Shown in pieces: positions 51,231 through 59,610 of a stretch of 64,000 nucleotides of DNA. How positions within the stretch are numbered: the first letter of the stretch is position 1; every line of letters begins with the position of its first letter. The position numbers and the translations under genes were made by a program. The notes under the pieces are model-generated. The model searched no databases, was not told the DNA's origin, and was given only the letters and a program-made list of their open reading frames with translations. This DNA is from Nonlabens arenilitoris (GTDB taxonomy: Bacteria > Bacteroidota > Bacteroidia > Flavobacteriales > Flavobacteriaceae). The stretch lies in contig NZ_MTPW01000001.1 in the NCBI RefSeq assembly GCF_002954765.1, forward strand, positions 2,741,501 through 2,805,500, written 5' to 3'.

Positions 51231-52244
51231 CTAAACTTGCTTGTGCACAAATCCAAAAATGAAACCATTAAACGATTGTGTTACAAATGATGGACTTGCG
51301 TCTAGATTAAATTCTATGATTTCACTAATATCCTGCCCACCAGATGAAGGACTACCTGGGAAATTAGTAACTATGTGCAATCTCTTTCCGCAATCTTTCC
51401 ACTCTATACTTACAGAATCCATATTGATATTTAGATTATCTTCTAACACGGTTACTGAATAGTTATTAGCGCCATTGATTTTAATTTCTAATAAATCGAT
51501 GCTTCCTTGATTATCCGTCACTGCATAGAATACATCTTTATCGGCGTTGTATTCTAATCCTGTGGTAAAGCCTCCAATTCCATTAATACTTCTATAATCT
51601 GTTATTATCCCACTTATAGGGTTGAAATAGATAATATCATTTCCTACTCTAAAGTAAATGGTATCTACATCATTAGTTGTACTAGTGGCAAACGTAAAAG
51701 AGCCATCGGTTACTAAAGTTCCCGGATTAAATAACACTTGTCCTAAAGATGGACCTATGCTACCATTAGAAGGATTCATTATATGAATATCAAATCGAGG
51801 TGCGGCTGGGTTAGCATCAAAATCTAGAACGTATAAAACGCCTTGAAAAAATACCGGTGCTGTAAATCTACCTAGATTAGTCTGTGCAGTTGCTGGTAAA
51901 CTAAAGTTGTTCAAGGTATTAGATGTCTCATCATAAACAAACCCATCTACTCCTTCTTCTTGATCAAACCATACAAACCTTTTATTTATTTTATCCCATG
52001 CGCTAGGATGGTTGCGTAAAGAGTTACTTATTCCTATTCCACCGTTTACAGTAAACGAACTAGTGGTAATATTTGAAGTTGTGTTTTGAATTACATCTAT
52101 TACACCATTAGGATTTCCCATATTACTACTTCTTAAAGCATAGTAGGTATTATCTGTACAAGTTATAGTTGTAGAGGTCCCGTCATCTTCTGTACAAGAA
52201 AATGAAATAACGATCAGGATTAAGAGTAAAATTTTGATTTTCAT
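51231..52244 (-). CDS. Surface lipoprotein, beta-propeller-like
   Basis: A 337-residue lipoprotein (signal MKIKILLLILIVISFSC, Cys17). The mature chain reads like repeated propeller blades: HPSAWDKINKRFVWFDQEEGVDGFVYDETSNTL, GRFTAPVFFQGVLYVLDFDANPA, TTGLEYNADKDVFYAVTDNQG and SIEWKDCGKRLHIVTNFPG. There is no family name. It sits just upstream of the large T9SS cargo gene on the same strand, and the two may be co-transcribed, suggesting a surface role. Confidence 0.78.
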   Translation of the reverse strand: MKIKILLLILIVISFSCTEDDGTSTTITCTDNTYYALRSSNMGNPNGVIDVIQNTTSNITTSSFTVNGGIGISNSLRNHPSAWDKINKRFVWFDQEEGVDGFVYDETSNTLNNFSLPATAQTNLGRFTAPVFFQGVLYVLDFDANPAAPRFDIHIMNPSNGSIGPSLGQVLFNPGTLVTDGSFTFATSTTNDVDTIYFRVGNDIIYFNPISGIITDYRSINGIGGFTTGLEYNADKDVFYAVTDNQGSIDLLEIKINGANNYSVTVLEDNLNINMDSVSIEWKDCGKRLHIVTNFPGSPSSGGQDISEIIEFNLDASPSFVTQSFNGFIFGFVHKQV

Positions 52245-52366
52245 GATTTTAGTATTTGAAGTAAAACTGATAAGAAAAACAGGTGGATACTAGAGTAAAT
52301 TCAGGAACGGTTATTTTGAGTTGAGGAACGGTAAAACTTTAATATAAAATGTTGATGAAGTGATCT

Positions 52367-52382
52367 CGCTTTCGCGAAAGCG
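52367..52382. repeat. 16-bp palindrome, copy 11
   Basis: Exact CGCTTTCGCGAAAGCG followed by TAA, intergenic between divergent genes at 52244 and 52416. Confidence 0.9.
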
Positions 52383-52415
52383 TAACAATTATGCCCTATC
52401 TGCTACTAATGAAAT

Positions 52416-52682
52416 ATGACAAACGAAATACACTTTATAGATTTTGAACCACAGGTAATTAAAAAAAGCTTTTGGTCGGGAAATGACTATGAATCAACAG
52501 AGGTGGTTCTAGAGCGCGTTAATGAATGGATACGTAAGAATTACAATTTTAAAATAATTAACGTAGAAACCTTATTAGTTCCCACGATGAGTTACACAAA
52601 AAAGAAAGCAAACACCAAAAAAATGAATATGAGCGGTGGCTATGTTTATATGATTGAGGTGGTGAGAGTATGGTATCAATAG
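52416..52682 (+). CDS. Hypothetical 88-residue protein
   Basis: A small soluble protein (MTNEIHFIDFEPQVIKKSFW ... ERVNEWIRKNYNFKIINVETLLVPTM ... GGYVYMIEVVRVWYQ) with alternating strands and a helix. The pattern of an IINVETL strand and a closing VYMIEVVRVWY strand suggests a compact alpha/beta fold. The family is unrecognised. It ends 35 bp before menB, on the same strand. Confidence 0.65.
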   Translation: MTNEIHFIDFEPQVIKKSFWSGNDYESTEVVLERVNEWIRKNYNFKIINVETLLVPTMSYTKKKANTKKMNMSGGYVYMIEVVRVWYQ

Positions 52683-52691
52683 GATAGGACT

Positions 52692-52699
52692 TATATTTG
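52692..52699 (+). promoter_or_regulatory. -7 box for menB
   Basis: TATATTTG fits TAnnTTTG, 18 bp ahead of the menB ATG. Confidence 0.5.
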
Positions 52700-52717
52700 T
52701 AATCTAAAAATAGATAT

Positions 52718-53557
52718 ATGTCCATCAACTGGAAGACTGCCATAGAATTTGAAGATATCACCTATAAAAAAAGTAACGGTATTGCCCGTATTGCTTTTAA
52801 TAGACCAGAGGTGCGCAACGCCTTTAGACCTAAAACGGTTGCCGAATTGATTAAAGCATTTTATGATGCGCAAGAAGACTTATCTATAGGAGTTGTTATT
52901 TTAACAGGTGAAGGACCGTCTAAAAAAGATGGTGGATGGGCTTTTTGTAGTGGTGGTGATCAAAATGCTCGTGGTCATGATGGTTATAAGGATGATTCTG
53001 GTACTGGGAGATTAAATATTCTAGAGGTGCAACGCATGATCCGCTTTATGCCTAAGGTAGTGATATGTGCCGTGCCTGGATGGGCTGTTGGTGGTGGACA
53101 CAGTCTACATGTGGTTTGTGATATGACCATCGCTAGTAAAGAGCATGGTGTTTTTAAACAAACAGATACCGACGTGGCTAGTGTAGATGCTGGTTATGGT
53201 AGTGCATATCTAGCCAAAATGGTAGGACAGAAAAAAGCACGTGAGATTTTCTTTTTAGGTAGAACTTATAGCGCACAAGAAGCTATGGATATGGGAATGG
53301 TTAATGCTGTTGTAACGCATGATGAACTAGATCAAACAGCCTATGATTGGGGACAAGAAATACTTAAAAAATCTCCAATAGCAATTAAAATGGCAAAGTT
53401 TGCAATGAATGCAACAGACGATGGAATGGTGGGACAGCAAGTATTTGCAGGTGAAATGACACGTCTTATTTACATGACAGATGAGGCGCGAGAAGGTCGT
53501 GAGGCCTTTTTAGAAAAACGTGAACCTAATTGGGGAACAGATCGATACATTCCATAA
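52718..53557 (+). CDS. menB: 1,4-dihydroxy-2-naphthoyl-CoA synthase MenB
   Basis: A crotonase-fold enzyme that closes the naphthoate ring of menaquinone. The typical blocks are present: IAFNRPEVRNAFRPKTV, FCSGGDQNARGHDGYKDDSG (the MenB-specific loop), PGWAVGGGHSLHVVCDMTIAS and SVDAGYGSAYLAKMVGQKKAREIFFLGR (catalytic Asp). The end REAFLEKREPNWGTDRYIP is diagnostic. 279 residues. It is separated from menF/menD by about 9 kb. A terminator follows. Confidence 0.97.
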   Translation: MSINWKTAIEFEDITYKKSNGIARIAFNRPEVRNAFRPKTVAELIKAFYDAQEDLSIGVVILTGEGPSKKDGGWAFCSGGDQNARGHDGYKDDSGTGRLNILEVQRMIRFMPKVVICAVPGWAVGGGHSLHVVCDMTIASKEHGVFKQTDTDVASVDAGYGSAYLAKMVGQKKAREIFFLGRTYSAQEAMDMGMVNAVVTHDELDQTAYDWGQEILKKSPIAIKMAKFAMNATDDGMVGQQVFAGEMTRLIYMTDEAREGREAFLEKREPNWGTDRYIP

Positions 53558-53605
53558 TGAGCGGAATATGATGTAAATCTATTTTAATCGTAATATTTTA
53601 AAAAT

Positions 53606-53644
53606 AATAGGTCATCTTTATTATATAAGGTGGCCTATTTTTAT
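53606..53644 (+). terminator. Rho-independent terminator after menB
   Basis: AATAGGTCATCTT pairs with AAGGTGGCCTATT (two G-T wobbles), then TTTT. The rest of the 53558-53802 gap holds only AT-rich sequence. Confidence 0.75.
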
Positions 53645-53802
53645 TTGTGATAAGGATCGTTTGAATTTCTAATCCATATATAATAGTGATTAATGGTTTA
53701 AAGACGATGGAACCTTATTGAGTGGACCTTTAAACTAGCACTCGCTTTTTATTTAAATTAGCAGTAGATATCTAGCAATATATCTCCTACAAGAATTCCG
53801 TT

Positions 53803-56283
53803 ATGGCAAATCATCAAGAGGCAATCAAGCAATTGATTGAACAAATAGGAATACTCTCTAGAAAGCAAGAAGCTTTTAAATATGAGATTATTGAGTTAAA
53901 AAATAAACTAGACCAACTTCAATCAACGATTGATAGGTCTAATGAGGTTGACAACCTTACATTTACTGAGCCAAAGGAAGTTGTAAAAAGTAAACCCTTT
54001 GAAAGTCAAAATAGAGAATGGGTAGATACTAGTGTGAAAAATGAGTCTCCTTTAAATCCATCTTACATAGAGAATCAAAATCAACAAAGTGGTATAACAC
54101 AATTTCAAGCTGCTCAAGGACCTAAAAAACTTTCACCTTTTAGAAAATCTAATCTAGAAAAATTTATAGGTGAGAACTTATTAAATAAAATAGGAATTTT
54201 AATCTTAGTTATAGGGATAGGTATAGGCGCAAAATACTCAATAGAGAATGAGTTAATAAGTCCTTTAACACGTATAATTTTAGGTTATTTATCTGCGATT
54301 GGTTTACTAGGGTTTGGCATTAAGTTAAAGAAGAAGTTCGATTCTTATAGCGCAGTACTGGTAAGTGGCGCGATTGTTATTCTTTACTTTATTACCTTTT
54401 TTGCATATAGTTTTTATGAGTTATTACCTCAGGCGGTGGCATTCACTTTAATGGTTTTGTTTACGATATTTACTGTAGTGGCCTCATTAAATTATAATCG
54501 TCAAATTATTGCGCATCTAGGATTAGTGGGCGCATATGCCGTTCCTTTTTTATTGAGTAATGATTCTGGTAGAGTAGAAATTCTATTGAGCTATATCGCT
54601 ATTATTAATATAGGGATTTTAATAATTGCCTTTAAAAAGTATTGGAAACCATTGTATTATTCGGCTTTTGGATTGACTTGGTTAATTTATCTATCATGGT
54701 TTGTGATGGACTATAGCGATGATTCAAATTTTGCTATGGCACTAGGATTCTTATTACTCTTTTATCTTATATTTTATCTGACTTTTTTAGCTTATAAATT
54801 AGTTAAGAAAGAAGAGTTTGCGGTGACTGATATAGTTATGCTTTTATTGAATTCGTTTATATTTTATGGATTAGGTTATGCCATTCTTAATGATAATGTA
54901 ACTGGTAATAATTATCTAGGGTTGTTCACTTTAGGTAATGCGGTGATTCATTTTATAGTTGCTACTATCATTTATAAGAAACAATTGAGTGATAAGAAGT
55001 TATTCTATCTAGCGACTGCACTGGTACTAGTATTTATATCCATCGCAATCCCGGTACAACTAGATGGTAATTGGGTTACTTTATTATGGACCGCTCAGGC
55101 TGCATTATTATTCTGGTTAGGTACGACAAAAAAGATCTCTATTTATGAGAAATTATCCTATCCACTAATAGGACTTGCATTTATTAGTTTGATACATGAC
55201 TGGTCATATAATTATGATAGTTATTACGATATAAAGGATCGTTTAATAACACCTATCATTAACACTAGTTTTTTAACCTCTATATTATTTACCGTCGCGA
55301 TAGGATTTATATTGTATTTACAACGTAAAAATGACTTTCTATCGAGCTTAAAAAAAGACAGCAGTTGGTTTAAGATAGTGTCTTATGCAGTTCCTATTCT
55401 ATTTATATTCAGTCTTTACTACTCTTTTAGGCTAGAAATAGAATCTTATTGGGATCAATTATTTTCTTTATCTAGATTAGAAAATAAATCCTTAAACAAT
55501 TATTCAACGACTGTTCAAGATTATAGTTTAAGAGACTTTAAAGCGGTTTGGGTGCTTAATTTTACTTTACTATTTATAGCTGTTTTGGGATATTTAAATC
55601 ATAAGAAAATTAAAAACATCATCTTAGAAAACTCAATTGTAGTTCTTACTATCGTAACGATTTTTATATTCCTTACTCAAGGATTATATGTCTTAAGTGA
55701 ATTGAGAGACGCTTATCTAGAACCTTCAGAATTTTACAATAGAGGTTTATTTTATCTGATTGTACGCTACTTATCTTTTATTTTTCTAGCATTTTCAATA
55801 TTGACTTTATACAGATACATTAATAAAGAGGGAATTCATAAGGGAATTAAAATTGCTTATGACATTATCTTACATGTTACTGTAGTTTGGGTGGTCAGCA
55901 GCGAGTTGATTCATTGGTTAGACATTGCAGGTGCTCGAGATTCCTATAAATTGGGACTTAGTATTTTATGGGGTGTTTATTCATTCCTATTAATAGGTTT
56001 CGGTATTTTAAGAAATAAACCTTATTTAAGAATAGGAGGAATGGCTCTATTTGCCATTACATTAATCAAACTATTCTTTTATGACATAGCACATCTAAAT
56101 ACCATATCAAAAACCATCGTCTTTGTATCTCTGGGTATTTTGTTGCTTATCATTTCTTTCTTATATAATAAGAATAAAAATAAGATTAACTACACAACGG
56201 ATTCTAGTGAAGCGCATATTCAAGAATCTGTTGAAGTAAATAAAGATTCAATAGATGAATTTAATGACCAAAATGACCTATAA
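53803..56283 (+). CDS. DUF2339 large membrane protein
   Basis: An 826-residue protein of about 20 helices. The N-terminal 125 residues are soluble, with a coiled coil (EAIKQLIEQIGILSRKQEAFKYEIIELKNKLDQL). The first helix is preceded by the DUF2339 signature NLEKFIGENLLNKIGILILVIGIGIGAKY. Later LGLVGAYAVPFLLSN and a WTAQAALLFWLG motif match the family. DUF2339 proteins are poorly studied. It overlaps the start of a DUF3999 gene, its usual neighbour, so the two are probably partners in the envelope. Confidence 0.92.
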   Translation: MANHQEAIKQLIEQIGILSRKQEAFKYEIIELKNKLDQLQSTIDRSNEVDNLTFTEPKEVVKSKPFESQNREWVDTSVKNESPLNPSYIENQNQQSGITQFQAAQGPKKLSPFRKSNLEKFIGENLLNKIGILILVIGIGIGAKYSIENELISPLTRIILGYLSAIGLLGFGIKLKKKFDSYSAVLVSGAIVILYFITFFAYSFYELLPQAVAFTLMVLFTIFTVVASLNYNRQIIAHLGLVGAYAVPFLLSNDSGRVEILLSYIAIINIGILIIAFKKYWKPLYYSAFGLTWLIYLSWFVMDYSDDSNFAMALGFLLLFYLIFYLTFLAYKLVKKEEFAVTDIVMLLLNSFIFYGLGYAILNDNVTGNNYLGLFTLGNAVIHFIVATIIYKKQLSDKKLFYLATALVLVFISIAIPVQLDGNWVTLLWTAQAALLFWLGTTKKISIYEKLSYPLIGLAFISLIHDWSYNYDSYYDIKDRLITPIINTSFLTSILFTVAIGFILYLQRKNDFLSSLKKDSSWFKIVSYAVPILFIFSLYYSFRLEIESYWDQLFSLSRLENKSLNNYSTTVQDYSLRDFKAVWVLNFTLLFIAVLGYLNHKKIKNIILENSIVVLTIVTIFIFLTQGLYVLSELRDAYLEPSEFYNRGLFYLIVRYLSFIFLAFSILTLYRYINKEGIHKGIKIAYDIILHVTVVWVVSSELIHWLDIAGARDSYKLGLSILWGVYSFLLIGFGILRNKPYLRIGGMALFAITLIKLFFYDIAHLNTISKTIVFVSLGILLLIISFLYNKNKNKINYTTDSSEAHIQESVEVNKDSIDEFNDQNDL

Positions 56284-57532
56284 TATTTTACATATAAAGA
56301 CTAAACTGTTTATTAATTTGATGCTTTTGATCAGTTGGAGTGCTACTGCTCAACTATCAGATTTCACCTATGAGCGTTCACTCACAGGTGTAAGTGAAGA
56401 CTGGCATAGTATCGCACTACCAGATCAGGTATATGGTAAATTAAAACCATCTCTTGACGATTTAAGGATTTATGGAATTACTGAAAATCTTGACACTACT
56501 GAAGTTCCTTATATACTTAAGGTAAACGATGAGAAATTTGCGATTAGAAAACATTTTGGACAGATCATCAATAAGTCAAGATCTGATGCTGGGTTTTATT
56601 ATACCGTAGAACTTAATCAACCATCACAAATTAATAGTTTAAAATTGAAATTTACTGATTCAAACTTTGATTGGAAAGTAAATTTAGAGGGTAGCTTGAA
56701 CCAACAAGAATGGTTTACAATTCTAGAAAATTCTAGGATTTTAGATATTCAAAATGCATCTACTGAGTATAGCTTTACAGATCTCAATTTCCCTACATCA
56801 AATTATCATTATTATCGCATTTTAATAAAAAGTAATAAGCAGCCCACGCTTTCTTCTATAGATATTTTTTTAGAAGAAAAAACAGAAGGTGTTTTATTAG
56901 ACTATGATGTAGTAAAATGGAATATCAAAGAGAATAATCAAATCAAAACTAGTGAAATAGAATTTGAATTAGAGAATCCTGTACCAGTCAATTCTTTAAA
57001 AATAAATGTAGCAACCACCTATGATTACTTTAGGCCTGTTAGTATACAATATTTAATAGATAGTGTGAAGACTGAAAAAGGGTATTTATACAATTATACC
57101 ACGATTAAAAGAACTACATTATCATCACTAGAAGAAAACCAATTTGATTTTAAAAATACAATAGCTAGTAAATTTAAAATTATAGTTTACAATGGTGATA
57201 ATCAATCACTGGACATCAAGTCAGTTGATGTAAAAGGATTTAAATATGAACTAATCGCACGCTTTATGGATTCTGCAAACTACAAATTGGTTTATGGAAA
57301 TAAATCAGCACGTCAACCGCATTATGACATCCATAATTTTAAAAATAATATACCAGTTAATCTTAAAGCGCTTGAAGTAGGTACAGAAAATCAAATTATT
57401 GCAAAAGATACTCCAAGTTCTACCGCTTTATTTGAAAATGAATTTTGGCTTTGGGCCATTATGGGAATTATCATTGTGCTCTTAGGCGGTTTTACTTATA
57501 AGATGCTAGGAAATGATAAGGCTAGTGGATAA
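56264..57532 (+). CDS. DUF3999 family protein
   Basis: About 422 residues with a signal-like N-terminal helix (FINLMLLISWSATAQ) and a single C-terminal helix (FWLWAIMGIIIVLLGGFTYKMLG). The mature domain is beta-rich: DFTYERSLTGVSEDWHSIALPDQVYGKLKPSLDDLRIYGI at the start and VNLKALEVGTENQI near the end, matching DUF3999. Start candidates are 56255, 56264 and 56273; all overlap the DUF2339 gene, showing coupling. A beta-propeller or jelly-roll periplasmic domain tethered by one helix is likely. Function unknown. Confidence 0.88.
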   Translation: MTKMTYNILHIKTKLFINLMLLISWSATAQLSDFTYERSLTGVSEDWHSIALPDQVYGKLKPSLDDLRIYGITENLDTTEVPYILKVNDEKFAIRKHFGQIINKSRSDAGFYYTVELNQPSQINSLKLKFTDSNFDWKVNLEGSLNQQEWFTILENSRILDIQNASTEYSFTDLNFPTSNYHYYRILIKSNKQPTLSSIDIFLEEKTEGVLLDYDVVKWNIKENNQIKTSEIEFELENPVPVNSLKINVATTYDYFRPVSIQYLIDSVKTEKGYLYNYTTIKRTTLSSLEENQFDFKNTIASKFKIIVYNGDNQSLDIKSVDVKGFKYELIARFMDSANYKLVYGNKSARQPHYDIHNFKNNIPVNLKALEVGTENQIIAKDTPSSTALFENEFWLWAIMGIIIVLLGGFTYKMLGNDKASG

Positions 57533-57540
57533 AATAATTC

Positions 57541-57556
57541 CGCTTTCGCGAAAGCG
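57541..57556. repeat. 16-bp palindrome, copy 12
   Basis: Exact CGCTTTCGCGAAAGCG, 8 bp after the DUF3999 stop and between the convergent genes. Confidence 0.9.
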
Positions 57557-57561
57557 AAATA

Positions 57562-58377
57562 CTAAAGAACCACGCAGTTCTCTACCACTTCTTCAATAGT
57601 TAATTGTAAATGCTTAGGCAACATATTATCCTTAGGTAAGACAGATAACTGACGATCTTCATTACTATTAAAAACCTGTTTTAATAAAGGATGTGGATAG
57701 CCTAAAGCCTGACAAATCTCACGTATCAGGTCGATGTGGTGTATAAGATCCATGCTGCCTAAATGAAACACTCCACGACGGCGTTTATTAATTAAATAAT
57801 GGATTTGCTGCGTTAATTTTTGAATATGAGTAGCATTGATGACTACATTAGGGAAGACCTCAATTGCTTCTTTCCCTTTCAACTGTTTTTTCAAATCGTC
57901 TATACGAGGCGTGTTATTACCAAAAATCATAGGAATCCTACAAATCACATATTTAGACGGATGCAGTCTCAATAAAGCATTCTCTATTTTTATTTTAAAC
58001 CTACCATAGATACTTTCAGAAAAAGTTTTATCATACTCATAACTAGGGAAGTTAGTGAACCTATCAAATACATTTGCGCTAGAAAGAAAAATGATACGTG
58101 AATCATTTTTTAAAACCCAATCAATAAGACGCATGTGTAAATGAACTTGAGAGTTCACATTACCTCGTACTGCACTTACAATAAAGTGTGGCTTTAAAGA
58201 ATCTAATAATCCATGTACATCCTCAAGCTCCATATCGAGCTGATGAAAATGTTGATTTTTATCAAAATCTTTATGATCTGTTTTATAGGTAGCATGAACC
58301 TCAAAATAGGGTGCAAGCTCTTTGTAGAGAGCATTACCTATGAAGCCACTACCACCTAAGATAAGAATACGATTCAA
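57562..58377 (-). CDS. NAD-dependent epimerase/dehydratase-like (RmlD-like) protein
   Basis: A 271-residue extended SDR protein. It begins MNRILILGGSGFIGNALYKEL (GxxGxxG). The active site includes IIFLSSANVFD and YEYDKTFSESIYGRFKIKIE (YxxxK: Tyr and Lys of YGRFK), then VICRIPMIFGNN. The C-terminal part (GVFHLGSMDLIHHIDLIREICQALGYPHPLL) is of the sugar-nucleotide reductase type, as in RmlD. The substrate is unknown. It lies 5 bp downstream of gcvT, and so is in the same operon. Confidence 0.86.
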   Translation of the reverse strand: MNRILILGGSGFIGNALYKELAPYFEVHATYKTDHKDFDKNQHFHQLDMELEDVHGLLDSLKPHFIVSAVRGNVNSQVHLHMRLIDWVLKNDSRIIFLSSANVFDRFTNFPSYEYDKTFSESIYGRFKIKIENALLRLHPSKYVICRIPMIFGNNTPRIDDLKKQLKGKEAIEVFPNVVINATHIQKLTQQIHYLINKRRRGVFHLGSMDLIHHIDLIREICQALGYPHPLLKQVFNSNEDRQLSVLPKDNMLPKHLQLTIEEVVENCVVL

Positions 58378-58381
58378 TTAA

Positions 58382-59464
58382 TTACTTTTTGTAGAATGGT
58401 AATTTAATAACGGTTGCAGGTACTAATTTCTTACGTATCTGTATATGAATTTTGCTGCCAGGTGTCGCAAAAATAGGTGGAACATATCCCATACCTATAC
58501 CTATACCCATGGAAGGTGACATAGTACCACTAGTAACAATTCCTAGATCTTGCTGGTTACTATCTTTAATCTCATAGCCACCACGTGGTATAGCACGCTC
58601 ATCCATTTCAAAGGCAATCAGTTTTCTATCCACACCTTTTTCTTTGTGCTCTAGTAATTGTTCGTGATTCACAAATTCTTTAGTGAATTTAGTAACCCAT
58701 CCTAGTCCAGCCTCGTATGGTGATGTGGTATCATCTATATCGTTACCATATAAACAATATCCCATTTCTAGTCGCAGTGTATCACGAGCAGCAAGACCTA
58801 TAGGCTTGATACCATAATCTGCTCCAGCTTCAAATACCTTTTCCCAGATTTGTTCTACCTCAGTATTCTTACAGTATATTTCAAAACCACCTGAACCAGT
58901 ATAACCAGTTGCACTTATGATTACATTTTCTATACCTGCAAATTCTGCTACTTCAAAATGATAGAACTTTATAGTACTTAAGTCCACAGGTGTTAATGAT
59001 TGCATTGCCTCAACTGCTTTAGGACCTTGTATAGCTAGTAATGAGTAATCATCAGACAGGTTTCTCATATCTGCACTCATGGTATTATGCTTTGTTATGT
59101 GAGCCCAGTCCTTGTCAATGTTTGATGCATTAACTACCAGTAGATATTGATCTTCCTTGATTTTATATACAATCATATCATCGACAATACCACCAGTTTC
59201 ATTAGGTAAATATGCATATTGTGCTCTACCTATGGTAAGTTTTGATGCGTCATTAGAAGATACTTTTTGAACTAGATTTAAAGCTTCTGGTCCTGAAATT
59301 AAAAATTCACCCATATGGGAAACATCAAATACACCTACATTATCACGTACGGTCTGGTGTTCAATATTAACTCCTTCATATTGTACAGGCATATTAAAAC
59401 CTGCAAAAGGAACCATTTTTGCGCCTAGCGCTTCGTGTACTGCTGTAAGTGCTGTATTTTTCAT
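58382..59464 (-). CDS. gcvT: Aminomethyltransferase GcvT (glycine cleavage T protein)
   Basis: The T protein transfers the aminomethyl carbon from H protein to tetrahydrofolate. I take the internal ATG at 59464 ([32 protein letters not shown]), the standard GcvT start; the longer frame to 59530 has no family support. Conserved blocks are [75 protein letters not shown] and [21 protein letters not shown]. 360 residues is a normal length. The other gcv genes are not in the window, as is common in Bacteroidota. Confidence 0.96.
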   Translation of the reverse strand: MKNTALTAVHEALGAKMVPFAGFNMPVQYEGVNIEHQTVRDNVGVFDVSHMGEFLISGPEALNLVQKVSSNDASKLTIGRAQYAYLPNETGGIVDDMIVYKIKEDQYLLVVNASNIDKDWAHITKHNTMSADMRNLSDDYSLLAIQGPKAVEAMQSLTPVDLSTIKFYHFEVAEFAGIENVIISATGYTGSGGFEIYCKNTEVEQIWEKVFEAGADYGIKPIGLAARDTLRLEMGYCLYGNDIDDTTSPYEAGLGWVTKFTKEFVNHEQLLEHKEKGVDRKLIAFEMDERAIPRGGYEIKDSNQQDLGIVTSGTMSPSMGIGIGMGYVPPIFATPGSKIHIQIRKKLVPATVIKLPFYKK

Positions 59465-59486
59465 GAGGTATTTTTTTTCAGTGCAG

Positions 59487-59494
59487 CAAATGTA
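59487..59494 (-). promoter_or_regulatory. -7 box for gcvT
   Basis: On the minus strand TACATTTG matches TAnnTTTG, 23 bp ahead of the gcvT ATG. No clear -33 TTG. Confidence 0.4.
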
Positions 59495-59610
59495 TGGATT
59501 TAACCTTTTAATTTTTAAAAACACAGTCATAGAAAAATGTGAAATACTGTGATAAGCATTAAAACTTTAGACACTCATTTGTTAAATTGCAAGCTATTAA
59601 AATTAAAGCA

